DNA from: Polytrichum commune
Taxonomy: Eukaryota; Streptophyta; Polytrichopsida; Polytrichales; Polytrichaceae
Direction of reading: 5' to 3'
DNA: 64,000 bases
Assembly (NCBI GenBank): GCA_950295325.1
Contig: OX485808.1
Coordinates: forward strand, 15,954,527 to 16,018,526
The notes beneath the pieces are model-generated. The model was not told the origin of the DNA and searched no databases. It saw nothing but the letters and a program-made list of their open reading frames with translations. This document shows positions 47,691-59,681 of this stretch, piece after piece. The position numbers and the translations under genes were made by a program. How positions within the stretch are numbered: the first letter of the stretch is position 1; every line of letters begins with the position of its first letter.

Positions 47691-50600
47691 CTAGACGGTG
47701 GCAACAAGCCTGGACACATCCTCGAGCCCACCCTCCTTGTATAATGATGCAAGCTGCTCTCGCACCTCATCCCAGCTTCCATCAACTGCTGCAACGTCCA
47801 GCAGAAAGGCTGCCTGATCTACTGCAACCTGATGTACCAGAAGGAATTTGGTAAGCCTTCTTACAATGAGCATTCTAACTCTCGACTACTACTATGAAAC
47901 TATTTCTAGATAACATCAAATCATCCATTCATCACAAAGTTCTAGGTCCAGATATCAACACTGTTTTCACATCGATTCAATCACATCAAATTTCAGCATT
48001 GAACCAATACTTACCAAACATAAGGAGTTGCAATGTCACTCTTTTGTTTCTGTATTTGATAGTTGTAAGATTGAAAGAGATGTGATATTAGTTGAATAAA
48101 TGTTGAATGAATCAATAGCTAAATGTTGAAGTAGCATTGTAATGATAATAAACCCTCAGAGCAAGCCCACTGATTGCCATATTTGTATCCATAAACAAAT
48201 ATTACAGATGAAAAGTGGATATTATGGTGGAAAATATGCTGAGATGGCTCCCACCCATCACCGTATCTGCATTCAAATGCGGAAAGTGGATGCGGCATTC
48301 CCTTTTTTCAATAAATTGAGCCCATTTCTTGCCATGAAAAGAGCAATCAACGACCTCGTATCCTATCAGATTTCTAGCTGAAGGTGATTGATTCACATTA
48401 GTTTAGAGTACTTGAATAGATGAGCTCTTCAACATGTCTTTTTGCAAGACAAAGTGAAATCGTAAAGGTTTTCACCAACTGCAGATATGGATACCGCAAC
48501 CACATCCACAAAGCAAAGAAAAAAGTAGATGGATGCGGGAGGAGTTGTGGATACGGATGCTGCAACCAGTGGGCTTACTCTGAAGGATATGTAACGACAC
48601 TGACTCAACATTAAAAGCTGGCCATTTGCATTTTGAGATGATGTTGTCAACTGCAGTTCCAATACAAATCTTGGTGTACACATCCACTGTATCCAATTGA
48701 ATAAACTGACCTGTTCTGGGGTCTTCCCCTTCAGAAGGTCTTCCTGACGACCCTCCTCCGTCACTCTGAAGCGTTTGTACTCTACTTGCTCGTCACCCCA
48801 GCCAGCTATGGATGCCACCTCCGAGAAACTGGATCCCAGTGTCCACCATGGTGTTGCCAAAGCCACACGAGCTGCATCTTTAGCCTCCAACTGGCGCCCT
48901 ACCTGCACTCACGCAACCTCCCCCTACTCAGGTAGCAGTTGCCTTGAAACTCATTATGTTGAATCTAAAATTGCAGTGGCAGGATAATGATTGAAGGAAC
49001 AATTTATTCCCCATAGCAATGTCGATGTATCAACTGTACTAAGCTTTTCTTCTAGAGTGAGGTTTCAGTGCCTACAGAGGAAGAACATGGTGATGGAACT
49101 CAACAATCAGATTCGACATAAATTCTGGAGCACTACTACCATAGTACTGTGATCGAACAACCTTTAGAAGTAAAAGGTGAGTTTGGACTGAGGCGTATGC
49201 AGTCAATGAGAATCTTTCGACACATATGCTCAATTGTTAACTTTACAATTGCAGTGGCAGCCTAGTGATTGAATGAGGCTTCAGTGCCTACAGAGCAAGA
49301 ATATGGTGATGGAACCCAACAATCAAATCCGACATAAATTCTGGAGTCCCACCTTAGGACTGCGTTAGAACAACCCTTGGAAGTAAATGTTCTCGTTGTC
49401 AATGTGAATACTATCAACAAATATTCTACAGAAAACGTTCTCGTTGTCAAAGTCGTTATTTTCATACTGGAGTTAAGCGTTTGTGCAAACCCTGCAGAAC
49501 CGAATTGCATTAGAACAAGAAAAAGGGAGCCACTACCTCGTGCGTGAAGTTCCAATTCCGATTTCAAACGTATGAGTTCCGAATAGGCTTTTAAGGTTAT
49601 GTGACATGGAAGTTAAAGTACCTTTGGTGATTAAGATTAGTTACAGAAAATGACATACAATGATGGTTTCTGTCACAATTTTCACGAAAGATTTGACAAG
49701 CAATTGACCTTTAGAGCAGGTAGAACTGAAATCTCTGGAAATCTTTCTACCTTCGAATTTGCGTGCCGCACTGTGCTTCGGACGCAAATTCCAATGTCAA
49801 AAGAGTATCGTGCAACAAATTGCAGGAGGCAAGGTATCTCCTCATAGGAATTAGACCAAAGGCTCTGCCCCCTCAATGATTAACACGGCCAAACATAGAA
49901 CAAAAAAAGCAGATTTGGATGGACTCTGAAGACATTAATTCTTGTGTTCACTAGAGTCAAATCATGAGGTCGGTAGCTCTCATGTTACCTCATCCAATGT
50001 CCATGTACAAATTGGATTGTTAAAGGTGCACATGAAGTATACGCTTGCATTCACATGTATCATGTGAGGTTCATGGGTTTGATGCTTTGGTTGGGGGTTT
50101 TCTTTTTGGCGGAACAGGATGAGTGGCTTAATAAGATTGACCTCAACAGTTGATCGGCAGTGACTATTGACCTTGACCATGAGCACGGCATTCCAATGTC
50201 TAAAGAGTATCGTCCAACTGATTGGAGGAGACAAGGTGTTTTCTCATAGGAATTAAATCGAAGAATCCACCTGCCGATAATTAACACAGCCAAATTCTTT
50301 CTACCACAAAAAGAAAACCACGGGTATGAGCGGCTTGAGATTGGCATCATAAACGCTTGATCAGGAGCGAGTGAATACTGACCTTGACCATGAGCTCGGC
50401 ATTGAAGACGAAAGGGCGACCAAATCCCGGGAAGTGGCTTTTGTTTGAGTAATACTCCCCTGTAACCAAAGCCGAGATGCTATCTCCCTTCTCCAGGTGC
50501 CGCAACGCCAGCCTCTCAAACACATCAGGAAACATCCCCACTTGCTTCATCAAGTACACATCCACACTGCTCAATTTCGAGGCTCCAAAGTCGCCCTTCA

Positions 50601-51171
50601 CATACAACGACCTACCTAGGGTTCCTGCACTCTCCGCAACCTGCCCTCCGGAGGAACTTTTTGTATCCGTATCCTCCTCCACCAAAGCCCTGTGAATGTA
50701 CTCCTCCGGTGTCCTGGCCAGCAATGTGACGCCATAGCTCCTCACACGCACCACAGGCACTCCCATTTTACTCGACGGTGTCGGCCATCGCAACAATGCC
50801 GTCACCTCCCCATCCTGATTTTCAGACAACGGAATTGCCAGGGGTAAAATGCCATTCCTCTTCTTATACGGCGACACCAATCTCTCTCCCTTCGCTTGCA
50901 ACACATCCAGAAGTGCTTTCAGCGACTCAATTGGCTCTACCGCCGCTACTTCGTTCAAAAATGTTGCGTGCTCGTCGGCCTCGGTGGTTATCGATGATGA
51001 TAAATTCCTCGCTCTGCAGATGTCTCTCACGTCTGCTCTCCTTGTTATCGCATAATTAAAATTGAAGTTCCTTTGCGGATTGAAGGCGACCAATGTGTCC
51101 TTGTAGAGGGACGACGCAGGGCTTCCGGTGGCGAAGAATGTGGTGCGTTGCACCAGACTCATCGCCTTCAT
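47691..51171 (-). CDS. Uncharacterised plant protein, 372 residues, three exons
   Basis: Three exons join in phase 0: 50383-51171, 48711-48902 and 47691-47828. Donors are GTCAGT in both introns; acceptors are GTGCAG and CATCAG. The stop is TAG at 47691-47693. I chose ATG at 51171 as the first in-frame ATG; the frame stays open a few codons upstream without ATG. The N-terminus (MKAMSLVQRTTFFATGSP) is Ser/Thr/Arg-rich and fits a mitochondrial or plastid transit peptide. The rest is soluble, with conserved-looking blocks: SYGVTLLARTPEEYIHRALV, FGRPFVFNAELMVKVGRQLE, ALATPWWTLGSS, EEGRQEDLLKGKTPEQVAVD and DQAAFLLDVAAVDGSWDEVR. I recall similar sequences only as unnamed plant proteins and assign no function. 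The first intron is 1480 bases and carries internal duplications; the second is 882 bases. It is divergent to the BTB pseudogene. Confidence 0.85.
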
Positions 51172-51199
51172 TTTGGAGAACAACACCGCTCGGCTTCCC

Positions 51200-51660
51200 C
51201 TTCTTCGCCTTCTTCATCCTTTCTATCCTGCGCGCTTGGACTTGTTTGAGGTCTCTATCCAGGTTCTGAAAGAGGTGCGTATGGGAAAGGGATCTCGATG
51301 CTCTGCCTCCGCAGCTTTTCTGTCCCTCCCTCCTATCCTGTGAGCTTGGACTTATTTAAGGTCCTGAACGAGGTGCGTGTTGGGAAGGGATCTCGATGCT
51401 TTGCCTCCGAAGTTCGACGTTCGCAGACCTCCCTCCCTTCTATCATGTGATTTTGGACTTGCTTGAGGTCTCTATCGAGATGCGTACCGAAATGGGACCT
51501 CAATGCTCTGCCTTTGGAGCTTTCTCTTGCTCCGTAAGCTCGCAGGCCTCCCTTCTTCCCTTCTATAATGCGAGCTTGGACTTGTTTGAGGTCTCTGTCG
51601 ACGTCCTGAACGAGGTGCGTACTGGAGAGGGACAGGTAATGCTCTGGCTCCTAAGGAACT
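51200..51660. repeat. Four-unit tandem repeat (about 107-123 bp) upstream of the 372-residue gene
   Basis: Units share GCTTGGACTTGTTTGAGGTC, then GAACGAGGTGCGTA and GGGATCTCGATGCTCTGCCT. The GCTTGGAC landmark occurs at 51234, 51344, about 51451 and 51574. The array starts within 60 bases of the chosen ATG, so it forms the 5' untranslated region and proximal promoter of the minus-strand gene. Whether it acts in regulation cannot be told from sequence. Confidence 0.85.
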
Positions 51661-52606
51661 TTTCTCTTGCTCCGAAGTTCGAAGAACTCCAAATCAACCT
51701 CCAAATTGCATTCTAATCCTCACTGGCTACCATATTATGTCCTTGATAAATTTGAAAGTTGGCTGCTTGGCCTCTTCCTTTCCAGTACTTGCCTGCCGGA
51801 GTCAATTTTTACTCTTGCATGCAGTAGTGAAATCATTCTTCTACAGTTTCTGAACAATTAAAAATTTGACCAAAACTAATCTCAGACTTCTCGTCCGAGT
51901 CTCATTGATCGGAGGGGGCGTAAAATTCATACCATGTCATGATATGATTTAGAATTTTTCATTTGCGGTGTAAATTACACAGCCTGGATTTGCAAAGCAC
52001 TGGAAACCAATGCAGATTGTATCTCCATGTAATCAACTGATGTTTATGCAATTCAATGGTCATGGGCAGCCCCAAGTGAAATACGGCATCAGGAATCCAT
52101 TCGTTAGGGAATTCAACAGGGAAATGTGTGTGCAGTTGAAACTTCCTAATCTTATAATAGCTCAATGGTTTCTGGGATCGGAGGATGCATAACTCCATAC
52201 CGATGGATTAGAAAGTCACAATCGCCTGAAAGGATGTAGGTACCTATATTCACGCGACCGTCAAAAATGTCTGCCCCCAGGGGACACCTGCGCAGTCTTT
52301 CATGCACCTGCCCCATACCTGCTACTCTCATATTCGTGTGATTTGTTCAACAAGGAAGGAAAAAGGGATGGGAATGGGAGTGGAAAGATCGTTCTCGATG
52401 AAAATCAACCACATCATTCGAAGTATCGTTTCTAACCTTTTGATGATTGTGGGCGCCGGGTGATCGCCGTCACTAGGTGAGTTACCATTGTTGGTACGCA
52501 ATGGGGAAGAAACTCAAGGGGCGCCCAAGCCTCAACTCCGTCTTTATAAGGTCCTCAAATCGAACCATCTTCAAAGAGCTGGTAGGATAGGCACATACAG
52601 TGTCAG

Positions 52607-53466
52607 ATGCATGTTGTGGAAGTTAGCAGGTGTAGTTTAGACAGTATGGATCCTTCTATCGTTATCGATCCCAACTTCCTGCAGTGTTTGAATTCTACTA
52701 ATGGTAGAAAAGCTTCTACAGCATTCTTGAAGATGCTTGTAGAAGGGCTGCACACCGACGTCACTCTCGGAACTACTGAAGGGTCAATTTTCCGTCCGCA
52801 GCGCTCTGTACTTGCAAGTTACTCCCCAGTTTTCAAGGAAACATTTGAGAACAGATCGGACTCTCCCCGGTCCGTCGTAGAGGAGTTTGGTCAGACATGT
52901 GCTGCGAAGTTTGGACAAACATGTCCCACGAAGTGTTACAAGTCTTCTTGTACACCCTTTACTTGGGAAGTGATTGCTGCAATGTCAAGAACTCTGTTGT
53001 GGACAAGCACTGCATTCAGCTTATCCGAGCATGCCACAAGTACGAAGTCGACCACGCAGTTCCCACCCTGACTGCATCTGTGGAGAGGATATTGACGGTT
53101 GGGAATTGCTGGCAATACTATGCTGAATTAGAGCCCTTCTACCAAAGGTCTCAAAACCCGTCCCTATGGGGCAAGCCATATTTGAGTTGTGCGGAGTACC
53201 TTGTCACGAACTTCACTGAAGTTGCATGATCGCCTACCTTAAAACATGAAAATCCAAACTCTGTGCTCGAAGTGATAAAAGAGGATGTTGAGAGACGAGG
53301 AAAGGCCATCTGCATATGGTGCTTGGGCGCAGATGTAGATGAATATGAAGATGAAGAGTGCCAGATGATGTTGAGCATTCAGAGCATGCTACCAGCACTT
53401 CCGAAATACCATGGATGGAAAAAACCCAACTTTTTTCCGGCGAATGCACTGGATCTTTGGTTTTAA
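52607..53466 (+). pseudogene. BTB/POZ-domain protein gene, broken
   Basis: The frame from 52607 (or the inner ATG at 52646) encodes the start of a BTB domain: FLKMLVEGLHTDVTLGTTEG, then FRPQRSVLASYSPVFKETFE, matching the D-V-..-HR.VLA..SPVF..MF core. Near 52885 the reading moves to another frame, which carries the rest of the fold: NMSHEVLQVFLYTLYLG and an alpha-helical LIRACHKYEVDHAVPTLTAS. A TGA at 53227-53229 then stops that frame, after which the same frame continues with NSVLEVIKEDVERRGK and an acidic stretch to 53466. A 24-base tandem near-duplication (GTTTGGTCAGACATGTGCTG and GTTTGGACAAACATGTCCCA) sits right at the frame change. BTB proteins commonly act as substrate adaptors of CUL3 ubiquitin ligases. 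A functional spliced or corrected form is possible only if one base is a sequencing error and the stop is bypassed. Confidence 0.75.
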
Positions 53467-53542
53467 TGCAAAAAAACCGATGTCTACAAGTAAAACCGGA
53501 TTTTGCTTGCTGGACCTCAGATGATTGGGTTTTTTTTTAAAC

Positions 53543-53896
53543 ATGAAAAACCCAACTGTCAAAAACCGCGTGGTGCCAGCCTTGCGAAATACCAACAGCC
53601 TGGCCGCACACAAGGAGGGCTTGAAGAAGAAGCTGATTTACAACGCCCTGACCCCACTCAAGGATGGGATGTATTCCTTGAACCACAAGGCCCTTCCTGG
53701 AAGAAGGCAGGAGCAGGTGAATCGGATTGGTCGTATGGAAGTTATGACCGACTTGTTTGCAGTGTGGGGTGGATACTTTTGCATCTTTTTGATGATTTCA
53801 TTTTCATGGTTTCATTCCTTCTCCATACTTTCCTCCATATGTATCTCCTTGGGATCCATTCAACAGACTGGTCAGCGCATGGAAGCCAATGTTTAG
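53543..53896 (+). CDS. Unrecognised 117-residue frame with a membrane-like segment
   Basis: An open frame downstream of the BTB pseudogene, in a different frame from it. It begins MKNPTVKNRVVPALRNTNS, has a basic middle (HKEGLKKKLIYNALTPL) and a hydrophobic stretch (VWGGYFCIFLMISFSWFHSF) that could span a membrane. A polyadenylation-type AATAAA follows near 54021. It may be an exon of the BTB gene or a chance frame. I assign no function. Confidence 0.3.
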   Translation: MKNPTVKNRVVPALRNTNSLAAHKEGLKKKLIYNALTPLKDGMYSLNHKALPGRRQEQVNRIGRMEVMTDLFAVWGGYFCIFLMISFSWFHSFSILSSICISLGSIQQTGQRMEANV

Positions 53897-54813
53897 GTCT
53901 ATTTATTGATCGATGTAAGAGGAAGAATATCTAGGTTTTCATGTGGTCTTTTATGAGAAGATATCATTTATGTGTTGTAGTCGATGTGTTGTAAAATTCT
54001 CGGCGAATGTCATGTACTCAAATAAAACCTTGTTGCAGTAGCTTAGTCGTATATCTCAAAATGCAAGTGACCAGTGTTGATGTTGAGTCATGTTGATATG
54101 TTGATGCATGCCCTTCAGGGGTTGACATCTTTTCAGTGCTAATTCAACATTCGATTCCCTTAACAGTAATTGCGTTGCATTGATCCCATGTTGTAGTTTG
54201 ATATCATTCAACGCAAATTCACTGTATCTCTAGGAGACCATATTGGCCTGATATGAACTCATACCACCTGAGCCTACATGCAGATACATAAATCTTTCAG
54301 GATGTGAAGTTCAGCAAGTTGGCAATCAATGGATTAAATCTACATATGTACATTTTGACCAAGATTTCGATGTCCTTTGAGACACAAGGGCTGCATTATC
54401 CCTTCACCTTGAATACCATTAGAAAACCTATGGAATCAAAGAGTGAAAGTCCACATGTTCAGAAGCCTCAGGAAGAGGCACTGCTGGCATGCTAACTATC
54501 ACAAACCTAGGCACAAGCATGAGCTTTACCTTTGCAGACCATTGTCTGTCATTCATGTGGCCATCACCATCGACTTGGTCGTATTCTGACTGTAGGTGCA
54601 GGACCCGATAGAAGAATTTGCTCCTTGATGTCGTTGGTTGTAATAGAAATTACAAGCAGAGTGCACTGCAATTTCAGAATCATTAAATGGGGTACCCATG
54701 ATTCTGGCTAGGACTTGCGCTATAGAACTGCTTCACGTTGCTTGAATAGGGCATCCATCCTTCAACCTATGAACAACTCACACAAAGTGTTTGCCCACCA
54801 ACTTCAGATGTTC

Positions 54814-57800
54814 TCAATGCCTGGAACTCCGTTTGGGTTTCACTTCTGCTTCATTCACTCTTCGCACACATATTTTGACAGATTCAATCCAGCTCCTGCA
54901 AAGTTTGTATGACAAGCAACAATTATGCTACAGCCTTTGACAAAATCTCATACTGGCAGAAGTTAATAAAAGACTTCAAAACTCAACAACAAAAGACTGA
55001 CTAAACCATGTGGATTAACCCCTAAAAGCCGAGGTGGTCGTTTTTGTCTGGACAGTGACCTTTGCCCAACCATACCAGCGTGCACATTTACATTTTAATC
55101 TGTTATTTCTAAACATGTGGTCAGCTGAAAATTTGTACAAACAATCCAAACTCTGCATAAATGCCATCCATACATGCTCAGATCTACCATAAGAGGTGTC
55201 CATTTTCTTTAATAAGCTGCTGAACTGTTTTAGGCAATTTTGGGAAGATTTCCCTCCGCATTTAAGACTAAGTACACCAATACAGTGAGGTGGCCTCTTG
55301 TGTACAAGAACGCCTTCAAAGGACAGCACAATAGGGGAAGAGTTTTGAGGGAATAAATGTTCAACTTGAAGAAACAAAATAAAAAGGCACAAAATGTGAG
55401 GAATGCTTACGGTTCCTCTTCTGGGTCGAATGTGTAACTGGATGCCACAGCCAACATTTGACCATCTCTGCTGAAAGCCAATGAGGAAATAGGATAGGGG
55501 GATTTTGAGTACTGCACAACACCAGGGGAAGTGTTAGCAGTACAATCTATTGGTACTGCAGGTATACAAAGCCAATAATTGCATCGTCTAGTTACCTACC
55601 TCATCACATATTTCCCAGTAGTCAAGCACTGAGTTCACCCATGAACAGAAGAATTGCATGATTCCATGACATAAACTGTCTCATAAAACAATACAACACC
55701 CTAAAGAGGCATGAATGCATCAGAACCAATCTGATTAGAGAGATTTAGTCACATGATTATTCTGCACTACTCATTTTTGTTGAGAGAAAGCTTGAGCTAT
55801 ACAACATAGCTCTGACATATTTTCAGGCATATATTACTCACCTGATTCATGCATTCTCATCTCTGAAACTAAGAATACAAAACTACCTTTCTCAAATGAC
55901 AGTAATAAGTTCATCCAGTTAGCAAATTGATGAACTGATTAAAAGCTGTATATTTGAATACCAGTATTAAATATGGATTATTGCTCCATTCAACTGTCCC
56001 TGGTCTTCAACAAGAAGATGAATGTACCTGGAACAAACGTTTCTTGCTGTTGCCATCCCATATGTTGACATGACGATCAGCACCACCAGTGGCAAGTGTC
56101 CCATAGCTGCAAAAGTTCTCTACAACTCAGGAATAGTAATAGAAGCAACAAGAGAGAGCCAAGTTTTTATTGCTTCTCTACCATTGCAAGAAGGACACTA
56201 CCTTTAACAGAGCATTTTTATGTCCTCAGGACCTGTGATGATAGCTCAGAAATCGATCTATCAGCCAGCTAGAGAATTGTAGTACTTAAAACCAAACATT
56301 GACTATGAAGAATGCAATAAGGAACTTTATCAAAAGTTACTGTAGACATAGAAATTTGAAGACCAATCTAAAGAGCTCCAAAACGAATGAGGAATTTACA
56401 GTACAGACTGATAATGAGTTTGCAATTTGACAGTCGTGTGATATGTCACAAGCATATATCCTCCTCAAGTTGCATCTTTAGACATACTGGCCACACAACA
56501 CAAAGCTAGGGAAGACAGAAAATGCTCACACTGGGTGGAATGCAAGAGCATTGACAGGATAGAATATTTGTTCCCATTTTTCATGCATTTCTGGATTTCG
56601 GTGGCACTTGAATGCATACCTTCACCCCACCAAAAGACATGTTTCAAAAAGACGCAATAACACAAACAAGTTCTACATGATCCAAAGGAGAATAAATTCT
56701 GTGAAGAACTCCCTCATATGGATTTGAAGTTCATGACAAGCATTTAAGAGTTTGTATACAAGTCAGCAAACCAGCTTCATAGTAGTTACTATAGACTGGT
56801 CACAAATGCAGGAGAAGATGATTGAGACAAGGAAGAGCCATCATTACTTTCTTGTCTTAGCTTCTGATGCATCAAAATAATCCATCATAACACGGCCATC
56901 CATAGAACTGACTGCATAACCTGTCACATTTTAATCCACCTTAGTAGTGAATCCCACACATTCAGCTCCTTGAATTGTTACATAGACTAGTAGAGTCGGC
57001 AATCCAGGACAATATATATCCTGTACAATAATATGTGTTCATGTAGTTGTTGTTTCCCAAAATAACACACATTTAGAAACCCAACCTTGGCTTCCATGAA
57101 ACAAGCCAGGGTAGTGCAGTCATGGAACAACTGGTAGACTTGCCGAAGAATACCTGTGCCACTGGGGTAGCAACGAACACAACATGTTTGACATCTGAGG
57201 GTTTCGCTCATGTGAATTGGATGAGACATTTGTCGAATATCATACACAATAATTTGCCGGTCACCTGTGGCCACAACTAAATGCTGATCAACAAGAGACA
57301 TACTAACAATCACATCTGGCTGAGAGTATGCTCCCAAATGTGTAGCGTTTCTTGCATCCCAACGCCGCACTGTCTTATCTCGGCTGCCAGTGAATACTTG
57401 CCCTACCGCACATAAGGAAATGCATTGTGTAAGTAACACTTCGGAGGTAAAACAAAATCCTACAGTGAAATCCACAGGATGCTCCAAGTAGCACGCTTGC
57501 ATTGAGAGAACTCATAATTTTGATGAATCAACATGATGTGCCATGGCCAAGGCATTTCATGAAAAAAATTGATAATTATTGACTATTATCATGGAAGGCT
57601 AAAATCTGATTCATCAGAAAAGATCCAAGCATCAGACCAGTGTCCTTGGTGCTATTGAGCGACTATATCACTAAAATAGCAGCAAAATCAAGACCAAATC
57701 TACAGAAAAATGGTCTGCTAAGCAACAATTTATGCCACTCATAGTATGTACTAATGCTTTTGATCAATGCATCTTTTCCAATCCTTCCATTTCACAAAGG

Positions 57801-59083
57801 TCTCCAGTATGACAAGCATTGAACCACAACGAAATGTCTTCAGAGAGTACAGGAGAGGCACGAGGATATCACAAATCTAAAGGTCTGGGGGAACATTAAA
57901 AAAAATCTGAATGATCAATCCTCGAAGACTAGATTATATCAGCACATGATTGAGATATATGCTCGGTCGACAGGTACAGACTATGACTAAGCCGCTGCTC
58001 ACCAGTTGGATGTGAGTACTCCACACAGCAGACATGTGCCTCATGTGACCCCAGGAAAAGCTCTGAACCTGTGTTGAAATCAAACCTGCTCATAAAATTG
58101 AGACAAAAGGCATTAGTGATTCCCATAATGAACCGTAGATATGGATCACATTGAAGAGACTTATATTTTCCCTAGCTTATTAGATATACACCATTTTCGG
58201 AGGTCACGTTGAGGTGACAGGTGGGAGGGATAACAATCAACATCAATATTCCTTTTCTTCGACGATTAGTATGCTTTGTTGCGAAAGAATGTGGATGAGG
58301 ACAAGGAAGAGCTTAATGACACTGCGATACTGATACGAATTACGAGCCTCGCTGGTGGTATGAAAGTTCAAAAATATGTTCTCCTTGTCTATTGTGAGGA
58401 TTAGCAACTTCTAAGTTCAATATGAAAGTATGCATTAGAGAAACCGTGATGTTGCCAGCAGACTGCTGGGGCACACTGAGCGCAACCGGCTCGGATCGAA
58501 ATAATGGTGATCGCTCACATTTACATTTGCCTGCCTATGACTTCAACTTTTTCAATGCGGGAACAGCGAAAGAGATACCTCGAAACTCTATTGTCTGCAC
58601 TGGCAGTGGCACTATAACCAGAAGAGTCGTCGTGGAAGCAACAATCGAGTACCGGTCCTTGATTTAAGAACTCTCCTCTCAGAATGTTGGCAGCTGCATC
58701 ATAAAGCCTTAACTTCTGCATCCAATTCACCCGCCAAGCCCTTTCTCCACTTAATCACACTTTCTCTCTTAAACAAATACGACTGCAGAACACATGATGC
58801 CGAGAACGACGAGGAATGACAATAAGAGTGTGAAGGAATGAGAGATTAGGAAATCTAATTTGGAAATGAGAAGGAAAGGACTCATTCCGAAGTAGGTAAG
58901 AGATTGCGTTTTCAAGACGCAGGGCGCTATAGAAGGAAGTAGAGAAATACTGACAAGGTCTAAAGAAGAAACGAGGAGATGATCGCTGTGGCTTGAAAAG
59001 CGGACATTGGTGACTGCATCAGATGGGGGCGACAACAGCTCCCATACACCCCCCGCCCCTGCCTCTGCTGCTGCTGCCACCAT
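54814..59083 (-). CDS. BUB3: BUB3-type WD40 mitotic checkpoint protein, 340 residues, nine exons
   Basis: Nine exons join in one frame: 58955-59083, 58579-58715, 58003-58085, 57402-57154, 56920-56848, 56619-56530, 56106-56028, 55511-55411 and 54895-54814. All eight introns (228-600 bases) are GT-AG, and their phases match. The product is a seven-bladed WD40 propeller of the expected family length. Recognisable blocks are [173 protein letters not shown], and a C-terminal [14 protein letters not shown]3 binds GLEBS motifs of BUB1/BUBR1-type proteins at kinetochores in the spindle checkpoint. The [10 protein letters not shown] stretch in blade two resembles plant BUB3.3 more than BUB3.1 as I remember them; this sub-assignment is uncertain. 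The upstream codons in frame lack ATG, so 59083 is the start. Confidence 0.95.
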
Positions 59084-59681
59084 TTCCCTGCTCCTGTTCA
59101 AGATTTCTCCTCTTGTTCTTGTTCCAACTTTAACCCCTCAGAAAATTCTACGGCCGCACAATCGTAGCCAACAACTCGCCGCAGAGAAAATAAACCTAAT
59201 TGTGATGAATTTTTGCATGTCTGGAAGTATTTCAGGAGTCTTCTTCCTCCTTTCTCTCTTCTTAATCTTATTCGAAATCGTATCCCTCTCACAGGTGTCC
59301 ACGCATTCAACAAGGACAGCCTAAACTTGTCACAACGAAAATGAGCCTAAATGTAATACATTTCTGTAACCCTGGAGAAGCAAAATAAGGAGAAACAGTG
59401 GAGGTGGAACGAGCAGAATCGGCTTCGGAGATGAATCGGTTGCACATTGCAATGGCATGACTCTGCATCGGAACCACGGGATTGTGCATCCTACAATGAA
59501 GAATGTAAATTACCTCGATTCGGCAGGGCAAAGAGCGACGAGCCAAGGGCGAAAGTTGGTGCGTCGCCGAAGCTAAAAAGAGTCTTGGCGGGAAACCTCA
59601 ATTCTTAGACTGCGTTCCGCCATATTCAAATTCTTACTATAGATAGATGTCGTGTGGCACTCACCGTGTGCTCCTCACTAA

